Assembly (NCBI RefSeq): GCF_026001925.1
Contig: NZ_AP021869.1
Coordinates: 1,550,001-1,614,000 of the forward strand
Length of the DNA stretch: 64,000 bases
From: Vibrio gangliei
GTDB taxonomy: Bacteria > Pseudomonadota > Gammaproteobacteria > Enterobacterales > Vibrionaceae
Reading direction: 5' to 3'
Made by a program: the position numbers and the translations under genes. The notes under the pieces were generated by a model. The model had not been told where the DNA came from, searched no databases, and saw only the letters and a program-made list of their open reading frames with translations. Shown here in pieces: positions 56,945 to 64,000 of this stretch; the first letter of the stretch is position 1, and each line of letters begins with the position of its first letter.

Positions 56945-57412
56945 ATGGAGTGGATTGCCAGTTATTTACCGCAGGTTTTAATGACGCTCGGTGTTATCGC
57001 GCTAATTATAGAAGCGGCGGTATTAGGCTTTGCTACCTTTATTTTATTTTTTGTCGGTTTGTCATTCGTTATCAGTGGCTTTTCTATGTATATGGGCTGG
57101 CTTCCTGATACCGTTAACAGCGCTATTTGGAGTAACATTATCTTCACCGCGGCATTAGCGGTTGTGCTATGGCGCCCGTTAAAACAACTGCAAAATAAAC
57201 CATCAACGCAAAAACTGACCTCCGATTTTGCGCAAAAAACGTTTGTGCTTGATGCAAACGTTGATGCCGACAGCGAAACGATATTGCATTCCTACTCTGG
57301 CATTACATGGAAAGTCAAAAGTGAGACTCCATTAGCCGCTGGACAAAAAGTCAAAGTAGTCAAAACAGAAGTTGGCGTGATGTGGGTAGAAGCCGTTCAA
57401 GAGCCGAGGTAA
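56945..57412 (+). CDS. NfeD-like membrane protein (YbbJ type)
   Basis: 155 aa. Two to three membrane segments (LPQVLMTLGVIALIIEAAVLGFATF; FFVGLSFVISGF) followed by a C-terminal OB-fold (ILHSYSGITWKVKSETPLAAGQKVKVV). Short NfeD proteins act with SPFH partners such as QmcA. Downstream of qmcA in an operon; a strong terminator follows. Confidence 0.9.
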   Translation: MEWIASYLPQVLMTLGVIALIIEAAVLGFATFILFFVGLSFVISGFSMYMGWLPDTVNSAIWSNIIFTAALAVVLWRPLKQLQNKPSTQKLTSDFAQKTFVLDANVDADSETILHSYSGITWKVKSETPLAAGQKVKVVKTEVGVMWVEAVQEPR

Positions 57413-57453
57413 CAGTCCAATCTAGTCCCGCATAATCCAGACATTAACACTAA

Positions 57454-57485
57454 AAAAGCGATGAGTTTAACGGCTCATCGCTTTT
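57454..57485. terminator. Bidirectional terminator after the nfeD-like gene
   Basis: AAAAGCGATGAG (57454-57465) and CTCATCGCTTTT (57474-57485) form a perfect 12-bp stem with T-rich ends on both strands. Confidence 0.88.
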
Positions 57486-57489
57486 GCTT

Positions 57490-57585
57490 TTAATGTATTC
57501 CGCTTTGAACTTTGTAATATACACCCGCAAATATTGCAGCAAATACCACTAAAGTGATCAGCACTTTAAGCCACAAAAATTTCAT
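57490..57585 (-). CDS. Small single-span membrane protein (31 aa)
   Basis: Minus-strand ATG 57585 with AAGGG 8 bases upstream opens a 31-codon frame, MKFLWLKVLITLVVFAAIF then AGVYYKVQSGIH, ending in TAA at 57490-57492. A basic N-terminus followed by about 18 hydrophobic residues fits a single transmembrane helix. It lies in the gap between nfeD and the SDR gene and uses the bidirectional terminator at 57454-57485. Small proteins of this kind are common in Vibrio, but I know of no name for it. Confidence 0.55.
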   Translation of the reverse strand: MKFLWLKVLITLVVFAAIFAGVYYKVQSGIH

Positions 57586-57696
57586 TTTCTTAACCCTTAT
57601 CGATCCATTTGAACGCTTATCGGCAGAGTATACGATACCCGCATATTGATAACAGTTATTATGACAAACAAAAATGGCAGCTATTAATGAACTTAA

Positions 57697-58452
57697 TTAT
57701 AAAAACATACCACCAGAGGCTTCAATACGTTGCCCAGTCATCCAGTAGGTTTTGTCGCTGAGAATGGTTGCTATCATGTCGCCAATGTCATCTGCTTCGC
57801 CGGCTCGACCCTTCGCCGTGACTTGACTAACAAAACCATTTACTTGCGGATTATCTCGCACATTACCACCATTAAAATCAGTCGCAATCGCACCTGGTGC
57901 AAGGGTATTGACGCTGATGCCACGTTCACCGAGTTCTTTAGCCAAATAACGAGTCAACACCTCGACGCCACCTTTCATTACCGCATAGGCACTCGAACCT
58001 GGTAGAGAAAAACGTGCCAAGCCAGAAGAGACATTCAAAATATGACCTTTATCTTCAATCAAATCTAACAAGGCTTGAGTGAAGAAATAAGGCGCTTTTA
58101 AATGCACTTGGTATAAATCATCAAACTCTTGCATTGATGTATCAACAAACGGTTTATGTAACCCCGTGCCGGCATTATTGACCAAGTAATCAAAAGTATT
58201 ACGACCAAATGCGCTTTGCAGTTGTAGCTTAAATGCTTCAACAAACGCGGGATAAGAAACGAAATCTCGCGTATCAAGCTGCATCGCCACCGCTTTTTGG
58301 CCCAATGCAGAAATGTCATTAACCACTTCTTGCGCCGCTTGCTCATTATTTAAATACGTGATCACCACATTCACACCTTGTTTTGCCAATGCGATAGCAC
58401 CACTACGCCCTAAACCACGGCTACCACCAGTAATTAATGCGACTTTATTCAT
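57697..58452 (-). CDS. Short-chain dehydrogenase/reductase (SDR)
   Basis: 251 aa classical SDR. Cofactor-binding TGGSRGLGRSGA at residues 8-19, NNAG motif at ~95 (LVNNAGTG), catalytic Ser (NVSSGLARFSLPG) and Tyr-x3-Lys (SAYAVMKGG). Probably NADPH-dependent given SRGLGR. Substrate unknown. Divergent from the lysR gene that probably controls it. Confidence 0.92.
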   Translation of the reverse strand: MNKVALITGGSRGLGRSGAIALAKQGVNVVITYLNNEQAAQEVVNDISALGQKAVAMQLDTRDFVSYPAFVEAFKLQLQSAFGRNTFDYLVNNAGTGLHKPFVDTSMQEFDDLYQVHLKAPYFFTQALLDLIEDKGHILNVSSGLARFSLPGSSAYAVMKGGVEVLTRYLAKELGERGISVNTLAPGAIATDFNGGNVRDNPQVNGFVSQVTAKGRAGEADDIGDMIATILSDKTYWMTGQRIEASGGMFL

Positions 58453-58550
58453 TGTATTTACCCTCTATTGTTTTATTGAATGCGTCTGAAACAGTAAATA
58501 CAGATTAGGCGAAATATTTACATTGATAAATCAGACCAAAAAGATAAGAC

Positions 58551-58569
58551 TGTTCATCCAATGTGAACA
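58551..58569. promoter_or_regulatory. Candidate LysR-type operator
   Basis: TGTTCA-TCCAATG-TGAACA, a 6-bp inverted repeat with 7-base spacer of the T-N11-A kind, 12 bases before the lysR start and between it and the SDR gene. Confidence 0.5.
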
Positions 58570-58581
58570 ATGGAGATTGAT

Positions 58582-59475
58582 ATGGATAGAATTGAAACCA
58601 TGAAGCGCTTTGTCGCCGTTGCACGCACTGAAAGTTTTACTCAGGCAGCAGAACAGCTAAATGTGCCGAAATCTGCTATTTCAAGTTCCATTAGTCAGCT
58701 GGAAAGTCATTTGAAAACACGTTTATTGAACCGAAGCACACGCCGAGTCAATTTAACCGAAGCCGGTGAACGCTATCTTCCCCGCTGTATTCAACTGTTA
58801 GAAGAACTCGATATTCTCGAAGAAGCCTTTCAAACCGAAAATCAAAGCCTGTCAGGTATGATTCGAATTGATATGCCCAGTCGATTTCTTTCTACCATTG
58901 TGATGCCAAGATTATCGGAATGGTTTGAGTTACATCCACACACTCAAATTCACGTGCTCGGGGCTGATCATCGTATTGATCCGATAAAAGAGCGGGTCGA
59001 TTGCGTCATTCGTGCAGGAAAGCTCGATAATAACGACCTCATCGCTAAGCCTCTTGGGCAAATGGAAATGGTCAATTGTGCCAGCCCTGATTATCTTGCT
59101 CGTTATGGAACGCCAACTCGTCTAGATGATCTTAGCCAGCACTTCATCGTCGATTACACCCCCAATCAACGACAAAATAACAGTGAGTTTGAGTATTTTA
59201 ACCAAGAAGCCGAACACACCATTCCAGTTCCGAGTGTCATTTCTGTCAGCACAACCGATGCCTACCTTTCCGCAGCCTTACATGGACTTGGTATTATCCA
59301 GCTCCCCAAAAATGGCGTTAAAGAATATTTAAGGAATGGTGAATTGGTTGAGGTGTTACCTGAGTTTCAATGCCAGCCGATGCCTATCGCGATTATTTAT
59401 CAGTCCAGGCAACAAATGCCAAAACGCATTCGCTGCTTTATGGAATGGATTGAAAGTATCTTTTTACAACAATAA
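58582..59475 (+). CDS. LysR-family transcriptional regulator
   Basis: 297 aa from ATG 58582 (GGAG 6 bases upstream; the ATG at 58570 overlaps the Shine-Dalgarno). N-terminal winged helix-turn-helix (FVAVARTESFTQAAEQLNVPKSAISSSISQLE), then the type 2 periplasmic-binding-like effector domain, of the CrgA/DsdC-like subgroup. Divergent from the SDR gene, the usual arrangement with its target. Confidence 0.93.
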   Translation: MDRIETMKRFVAVARTESFTQAAEQLNVPKSAISSSISQLESHLKTRLLNRSTRRVNLTEAGERYLPRCIQLLEELDILEEAFQTENQSLSGMIRIDMPSRFLSTIVMPRLSEWFELHPHTQIHVLGADHRIDPIKERVDCVIRAGKLDNNDLIAKPLGQMEMVNCASPDYLARYGTPTRLDDLSQHFIVDYTPNQRQNNSEFEYFNQEAEHTIPVPSVISVSTTDAYLSAALHGLGIIQLPKNGVKEYLRNGELVEVLPEFQCQPMPIAIIYQSRQQMPKRIRCFMEWIESIFLQQ

Positions 59476-59485
59476 GCCTTAAAAA

Positions 59486-59509
59486 ACGGCAGCTCCGAAG
59501 AACTGCCGT
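59486..59509 (-). terminator. Terminator after the alcohol dehydrogenase gene
   Basis: On the minus strand ACGGCAGTTC-TTCG-GAGCTGCCGT followed by TTTTTT; ends the adh gene and faces the lysR stop. Confidence 0.88.
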
Positions 59510-59534
59510 CATAGATTAACTTAGCGATTGAGCA

Positions 59535-60581
59535 TTAAGCTTCTAATGAACTCATATCAATCACATAACGGTGAGCGAGATCGCCCGCAGCTAGACTCTT
59601 GAATGCATCATTAATTTGATCCATACGGATGATTTCACATTCAGGATACACATCATGCTCAGCACAGAAATCTAAGACTTCTTGCGTTTCTTTAATGCCA
59701 CCAATTAATGAACCCGCCACACGGCGACGACCCAAAATCATTGGAGCTGTCGATGGTTCTTCTAATGGCCCAACTTGGCCAACAATGACTAATGAGCCAT
59801 CAATATCCAATAGCGGTACATAAATATTGATGTCATGTTTGGTCGGCACAGTATCAATGATCAAATCAAACGACGATCCTGCTGCGCTCATTGCAGCTTC
59901 ATCGCTAGATGCCAAAATACCTTTCGCGCCAAGCTCTTTCGCTTGCGCTTCTTTTTTGTTGGAACGACTGATCACGGTCACCTCAGCGCCCATTGCAACA
60001 GCAAGTTTTACTGCCATGTGGCCCAAACCACCTAAACCAATCACACCAACACGCGAGCCTTTACCTACGTTCCAAGTGCGCAGAGGCGAGAAGGTTGTAA
60101 TACCAGCACATAGAATCGGTGCCGCACGGCTAATGTCCATGTTGTCAGGAATTGATAGCACAAACTCTTCACGTACTACGATGTGTTTTGAATAGCCACC
60201 TTGTGTGATTTCACCTGAAATACGATCAGGTGCGCCGTACGTTGGCGTCATGCCATTGCGACAATATTGCTCTTCACCATGATGGCACTGGTCACACTCT
60301 TGGCAACTATCAACCATACAGCCAACCGCAACACGGTCACCCACTTTGTATTTAGTGACATCAGAACCGATTGAAGTCACCACACCGACGATTTCATGGC
60401 CAGGCACAAGCGGATATGGTTGTGGGCCCCAATCGCCATTCACTGTGTGTAAGTCAGAGTGGCATACACCGCTATGGGAAATTTCAATAGCGACATCGTT
60501 TGAACGTAAATCACGACGCTCGAAATGATAAGGAACCATGAGCGCATCATCTGAATGTGCAGCATAACCAACTGTTTTCAT
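59535..60581 (-). CDS. Zinc-dependent NADP(H) alcohol dehydrogenase (YahK/cinnamyl-ADH type)
   Basis: 348 aa. Catalytic zinc Cys/His in SGVCHSDLHTVNGDWG and PGHEIVG, structural zinc Cys cluster C-x2-C-x2-C-x7-C at about residues 92-106, Rossmann GLGGLGHMAVKLA. Related to E. coli YahK, a broad aldehyde reductase; here the physiological substrate is unknown. An RBS AAGGAGA precedes ATG 60581. Confidence 0.92.
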   Translation of the reverse strand: MKTVGYAAHSDDALMVPYHFERRDLRSNDVAIEISHSGVCHSDLHTVNGDWGPQPYPLVPGHEIVGVVTSIGSDVTKYKVGDRVAVGCMVDSCQECDQCHHGEEQYCRNGMTPTYGAPDRISGEITQGGYSKHIVVREEFVLSIPDNMDISRAAPILCAGITTFSPLRTWNVGKGSRVGVIGLGGLGHMAVKLAVAMGAEVTVISRSNKKEAQAKELGAKGILASSDEAAMSAAGSSFDLIIDTVPTKHDINIYVPLLDIDGSLVIVGQVGPLEEPSTAPMILGRRRVAGSLIGGIKETQEVLDFCAEHDVYPECEIIRMDQINDAFKSLAAGDLAHRYVIDMSSLEA

Positions 60582-60832
60582 AAAACTCTCCTTGGGTTTG
60601 TAGCCAGATTTGGAAAACCAACGTCTTTTTCATCGGCATTTTCAACACACTAATCATAGAAGTGAATGATATACAGCGTTAGCTTGATCCTGTTTAATTA
60701 TTACCTAATCTTCCAAAATTTTGTTTTTGGGACCATTCCGTTCATACTGTGCACCCTTCCACGACTAGTCTAATTAACCTCGGCTGTAGATAATTAGCTG
60801 TACGTACAACTCGTTACTCAAGGAAATGGATA

Positions 60833-61312
60833 ATGGATCAGATTTATTTAGCCGGCGGCTGTTTATGGGGCGTACAAGAATTCATTAAATATGTACCGGG
60901 CGTCTTAGACACCGAAGCAGGCAGAGCCAACGGCAGCAGTTCCTCGACCACCAGTGAATATGATGGTTATGCAGAATGTGTGAAAGTGGTGTTTGACCCG
61001 CAACTAACGAGTGTCTCTAAGCTGATGGATGCGCTATTTGAAATCATCGACCCATACAGTGTGAACCAGCAAGGCCCCGATATTGGATTGAAATATCGCA
61101 CCGGCATTTATAGTCAAAATGATCAGCATTTGCTGGAAGCGAAACGCTATATCCAACAACGCAAAGATGCCGATAAGATCCAGCTTGAAGTGCTCCCACT
61201 GACTCACTACATCCCAAGCGATGACGAGCATCAACATCATCTTACTCATCACCCTGAGAATCATCACCTATGCCATATCCCGTGGGATTTATTGCATAAG
61301 TATAAAAGTTGA
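60833..61312 (+). CDS. Peptide methionine sulfoxide reductase MsrA-like protein
   Basis: 159 aa. N-terminal active-site motif AGGCLWGVQEF (Cys10; canonical is GGCFWG), then Gly-Ser-rich segment GRANGSSSST, and YGYAECVKVVFDP, HPENHHLCHIP. A free-standing MsrA without MsrB, shorter than most MsrA (about 170-210 aa), so perhaps a divergent paralogue reducing Met-S-sulfoxide. ATG 60833 has AAGGAAA. Confidence 0.85.
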   Translation: MDQIYLAGGCLWGVQEFIKYVPGVLDTEAGRANGSSSSTTSEYDGYAECVKVVFDPQLTSVSKLMDALFEIIDPYSVNQQGPDIGLKYRTGIYSQNDQHLLEAKRYIQQRKDADKIQLEVLPLTHYIPSDDEHQHHLTHHPENHHLCHIPWDLLHKYKS

Positions 61313-61403
61313 TAAGCGATTCGTTCCCTATTCAATGAAAATAGTGCCGCTTTTCAAATACCCAACAATTCGCTGCAAATCATCTCCAAAGCTCAACAGG
61401 CCC

Positions 61404-61453
61404 TAGGTTGCCTACCAAAGAAAAGCTTCAAGCTTCTATCAATAGGCAACCTA
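61404..61453. repeat. Inverted repeat between msrA-like and GH16 genes
   Basis: TAGGTTGCCTA (61404-61414) and TAGGCAACCTA (61443-61453) form a perfect 11-bp stem around an inner AAGCTTCAAGCTT element; it lies between convergent genes and may be a bidirectional transcription end. Confidence 0.55.
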
Positions 61454-61479
61454 CTTAGTTCATAGCAAGACTATCGCAT

Positions 61480-62274
61480 TCAGCTTTTATCACTGCCGGC
61501 TTCAGTGCTAAGCATTAGCATTAATTTACCATCATTGACGATAACGTTATCAGGTGAAAATGTGACTAAGTTTCCAGGAAAACCCCAATCACCTTTGCCC
61601 CAGCGTTTTTGATCAAAGCGGTCAAAATCATCTCTCCACTTGAGAGAATAGCTACCATCATCTTTATATTCATAGTATTCAATCCAATCGACAACCTGAT
61701 AAGCAGGAAGTGATACTGGATCAAACTTACCCACCCAACCAATGGCTTCAGAAATCCAGACATTCATTCGATATGTTTGAGGTGTATCACGCATATCGAC
61801 CACTTGCTGAGAGTTTTCAGCCAGCTCCTTATGAATTTCTCTGCCATCAACTTTCCAGCTAATAAAGTCAGGCGTCCATTCTAATGTATAAGTATGATAA
61901 TCAGTTAAGTTCTCAACTGTGTGCTTGGTTTCAGAGTGAATTCGCTTATCCAATTCCCCAGTGATTAAATTAGTTTGTAACACATCAGGCTTGATACCGA
62001 TCGCTTCGATATCAATTTCACGCCATGGTCGCCCTTCTCCTTGCCATGATTGATTGTCATAAGTAAAAAAAGAAGACACGGAACCAGGAACAGAAAGCAT
62101 TTTCATTTTAATGACAAACTTCCCAAAATGTACGGTATCTAAGCTATACAACTCAGCTCCATATAAAGGTGTTGATGAGATATTTTTCTCCCCATTTTCG
62201 GTCAAAGTATCTTGATTCACCTCTTGAGCCTGCACATTAAAAACTGCAAAACAGAGCAAAAGCCAATATTTCAT
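61480..62274 (-). CDS. Secreted GH16 beta-glucanase with circularly permuted fold
   Basis: 264 aa. Signal peptide MKYWLLLCFAVFNVQA, then GAELYSLDTVHFGKFVIKM and catalytic motif E-I-D-I-E (Glu86, Asp88, Glu90). The strand region normally at the N-terminus of GH16 (WRDDFDRFDQKRWGKGDWGF with VNDGKLMLMLST) is at the C-terminus. This is the arrangement known for the Fibrobacter succinogenes 1,3-1,4-beta-glucanase, a naturally permuted lichenase that it resembles. It probably hydrolyses mixed-linkage or related beta-glucan outside the cell. Single gene, no operon partner. Confidence 0.85.
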   Translation of the reverse strand: MKYWLLLCFAVFNVQAQEVNQDTLTENGEKNISSTPLYGAELYSLDTVHFGKFVIKMKMLSVPGSVSSFFTYDNQSWQGEGRPWREIDIEAIGIKPDVLQTNLITGELDKRIHSETKHTVENLTDYHTYTLEWTPDFISWKVDGREIHKELAENSQQVVDMRDTPQTYRMNVWISEAIGWVGKFDPVSLPAYQVVDWIEYYEYKDDGSYSLKWRDDFDRFDQKRWGKGDWGFPGNLVTFSPDNVIVNDGKLMLMLSTEAGSDKS

Positions 62275-62591
62275 ATTTTTATCCTTATTTAAGTTTCCAT
62301 CCTCGATAACTCCACCAGTTAGCTTGTTACCCTAAGCCACTGCTAAGTATTTCAATCATTTAAACTCTATATAAATATGAATTTTTCAACTACGAGGCCA
62401 ATCACACCCATCAACAACCTATATTTTTATGAAACTCCCATGTTTGACCTAATCCTAATTTTCTTTTGTATTTCAAATAGCTAAAAAACATACTAAGAAA
62501 AATTAGCTTAACTTGTTTCATAGTGAACATTGAACGGTCTCACAGAGAGCTAGCCAAACGTTCAACCTAAAACACCGAATAACTATGTATA
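62275..62591. other. Intergenic region between GH16 gene and umuC
   Basis: 317 AT-rich bases, including the GH16 promoter region and a short inverted repeat TTGAACG/CGTTCAA near 62531-62565. No gene or clear terminator is seen. Confidence 0.4.
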
Positions 62592-63848
62592 TCAACACCG
62601 CACCACCGGAATATCTTGCCACATTGTGGTGTATTGAGGCGTCAGCCTATCCCGCTTCATCGCCCATTTTTGCTCAATGCCTTGCGCCGCTAAAAATAGA
62701 CAATCTTGGCCATAACGCTGATTCAAGCTATCAAACACCGTCATTAGTTTCGGATTTTCTGGCTGAGGATTGAGCCAATCCAGTTGCGCATACTGCTCAT
62801 TGATTAAACCCATCAAACCAACACCAATTTTGTAATAGCGAACATTGGGCTTGAACATCGATTCCGCCATGCGCATAACCGTTTTAGTAAGAACACAGGT
62901 GTCTGACGTTGGATGCACAAAACGATGCACCGCTTTATCACTCACAGGATTCACATCATGCGGTGAACTTGCCGCAAAGCACATCAAAGTACGACATAGC
63001 GATCCTTGCTTACGCGCTTTCATGGCGGCAATACCCACATGCTTACTGAGCGCTTGCTGCAGTTCATCCAAAGACTCAATGCGGCGGCCAACACTGCGGG
63101 TTGAGAAGATCTGCTGCTTATCAATTTTCGCCTCATCCCAGTTTTTACACACTTGGCCATTTAACTCTCGCACCGTGCGCTCAACTTCAATGCTAAATTG
63201 GCGTTGCACTAATCGCGGGTCAAGGTTTGCCAAATCAAACGCGGTTTTTACCCCCATCATGTCGAGCTTGGCGGTGAGTTTTCGCCCTACGCCCCAGACA
63301 TCGGATACCGCAATCTGTTTCAGTAAACCCACTCTTTGTAACGAGGAATCAATCACACACACGCCGCGATAACCTGGTACTTTTTTGGCTGCGTGGTTCG
63401 CCAGTTTCGCCAACGTTAAAGTCGGCCCCATCCCTACACAAACTGGCAAACGGCATTCTTTCCACACCGTTTTTCGAATGAGCAACCCATGCTCAAATAA
63501 ACAAGGAATCGCCTTTGAACAATGCTGAAACGACAAAAAAGATTCATCAATAGAATAGACATGTTGAGATGGTGCAAAGCGGCCAATCACCGCCATCATT
63601 TTGGCTGACAAATCGGCGTACAACTCGTAATTTGATGAGAGCGCAATCACGCCTAATTTTTCACATTGCTTCTGCACTTTAAAAAATGGCGCGAATTTAG
63701 GTATTCCCAACGCTTTCGCTTGACGATTGGCCGCCACAATACAGCCGTCATTATTGGACAACACGACTAACGGTTTACCACGCAAATCAGGCCGAAACAC
63801 TTGCTCAGCGCTGCAATAAAACGAATTGGCATCCACCAAAGCAAACAT
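62592..63848 (-). CDS. umuC: DNA polymerase V subunit UmuC
   Basis: 418 aa Y-family polymerase. [17 protein letters not shown] holds the first catalytic Asp and the steric-gate region, YSIDESFL the Asp-Glu pair, followed by thumb ([11 protein letters not shown]) and little-finger domains. It performs error-prone translesion synthesis in the SOS response. ATG 63848 follows the umuD stop after a single-base gap, so the pair is coupled. The LexA box controlling the operon would lie upstream of umuD, outside the window. Confidence 0.96.
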   Translation of the reverse strand: MFALVDANSFYCSAEQVFRPDLRGKPLVVLSNNDGCIVAANRQAKALGIPKFAPFFKVQKQCEKLGVIALSSNYELYADLSAKMMAVIGRFAPSQHVYSIDESFLSFQHCSKAIPCLFEHGLLIRKTVWKECRLPVCVGMGPTLTLAKLANHAAKKVPGYRGVCVIDSSLQRVGLLKQIAVSDVWGVGRKLTAKLDMMGVKTAFDLANLDPRLVQRQFSIEVERTVRELNGQVCKNWDEAKIDKQQIFSTRSVGRRIESLDELQQALSKHVGIAAMKARKQGSLCRTLMCFAASSPHDVNPVSDKAVHRFVHPTSDTCVLTKTVMRMAESMFKPNVRYYKIGVGLMGLINEQYAQLDWLNPQPENPKLMTVFDSLNQRYGQDCLFLAAQGIEQKWAMKRDRLTPQYTTMWQDIPVVRC

Positions 63849-64000
63849 CTAGCACCACGACACAGGCAAGTGACAACGAATCGAGCAAATCACCACGCCT
63901 TCAACCGAAAAGGCATCCAAATCATGAATTGCCACTGGGGCAAAGTCCTGATTAGAAGAAAGCAGTAACCCCCGTTGAGTATCAATGCGCTTACAGACAA
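63849..64000 (-). CDS. umuD: UmuD, C-terminal part (5' end outside window)
   Basis: About 49 codons of a LexA/UmuD-fold peptidase: VCKRIDTQRGLLLSSN with the probable catalytic Lys, then DFAPVAIHDLDAFSVEG and VVICSIRCHL, ending in a TAG just before the umuC ATG. UmuD self-cleaves to UmuD', the processivity/regulatory subunit of polymerase V. The C-terminal tail WC is short, and the Ser catalytic residue lies off the window. Confidence 0.85.
   Translation of the reverse strand, partial: VCKRIDTQRGLLLSSNQDFAPVAIHDLDAFSVEGVVICSIRCHLPVSWC

Overview
The window is chromosomal DNA of a gammaproteobacterium in the Vibrionaceae, most likely a Vibrio. The evidence is the gene content and order (hflD-purB; pflB-pflA; yeaG-yeaH-spoVR; comEC-msbA-lpxK-ycaR-kdsB; lolCDE divergent from mfd-csiV; hinT-COG3014-ycfL-lpoB-thiK-like-ycfP-ndh), a DUF1887 protein of the V. 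cholerae VC1899 type, and integron attC sites of the Vibrio VCR kind. Base composition is moderately AT-rich throughout.

Layout. 1-4.5 kb: end of hflD, purB, the ribosomal oxygenase roxA and xthA. 4.6-7.8 kb: an amino-acid ABC importer of the His/Lys/Arg/Orn class on the minus strand, with a candidate ArgR box upstream. 8-12.3 kb: pflB and pflA for anaerobic pyruvate cleavage, behind a long leader with an FNR-like site, then yfbU. 12.6-17.5 kb: yeaG-yeaH-spoVR, a stress/stationary-phase kinase cluster. 25-31.2 kb: the lipid A/KDO export operon. 31.2-40.6 kb: DUF2062, lolCDE, mfd, csiV and a GNAT. 40.7-46.8 kb: ndh and the hinT/lpoB cell-envelope cluster. 47-64 kb: a CARF-nuclease (DUF1887), udp, a CBS protein, a GNAT-nitrilase fusion, transporters, a patatin, qmcA-nfeD, an SDR/LysR pair, an alcohol dehydrogenase, an MsrA-like protein, a circularly permuted GH16 beta-glucanase, and umuC with the end of umuD.

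The accessory region is 17.5-25.0 kb. I read its right part (19.65-24.81 kb) as a decayed sedentary chromosomal integron. At 24645-24809 lie the first ~45 codons of an integron integrase, in the right orientation and directly behind a perfect LexA box (CTGT-N8-ACAG), but the rest of intI is gone. Running away from it on the minus strand are cassette-like units: a 110-aa unknown protein followed by a ~122-bp attC; a HEPN ribonuclease-like protein (LA2681 type, RNxxxH) followed by a ~105-bp attC; and a Shedu-type (DUF4263) PD-(D/E)XK anti-phage nuclease followed by the stub of an attC. An IS1111-group IS110 element is inserted exactly in the GTT/AGAC core of the first attC. It has subterminal inverted repeats 7 and 3 bp from its ends, a Shine-Dalgarno-masking hairpin, and a 3' non-coding segment that folds into a candidate bridge RNA containing the attC core octamer. 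A second IS110 remnant truncates the third attC. Beyond it lie a DUF1778 antitoxin without a recognisable toxin, a PhzF-like protein and a GNAT.

Taken together, two probable defence genes are carried as integron cassettes in an array whose integrase has been lost, so the cassettes are likely frozen in place unless an integrase is supplied from elsewhere. All functional statements are from sequence reading alone; no searches were run.
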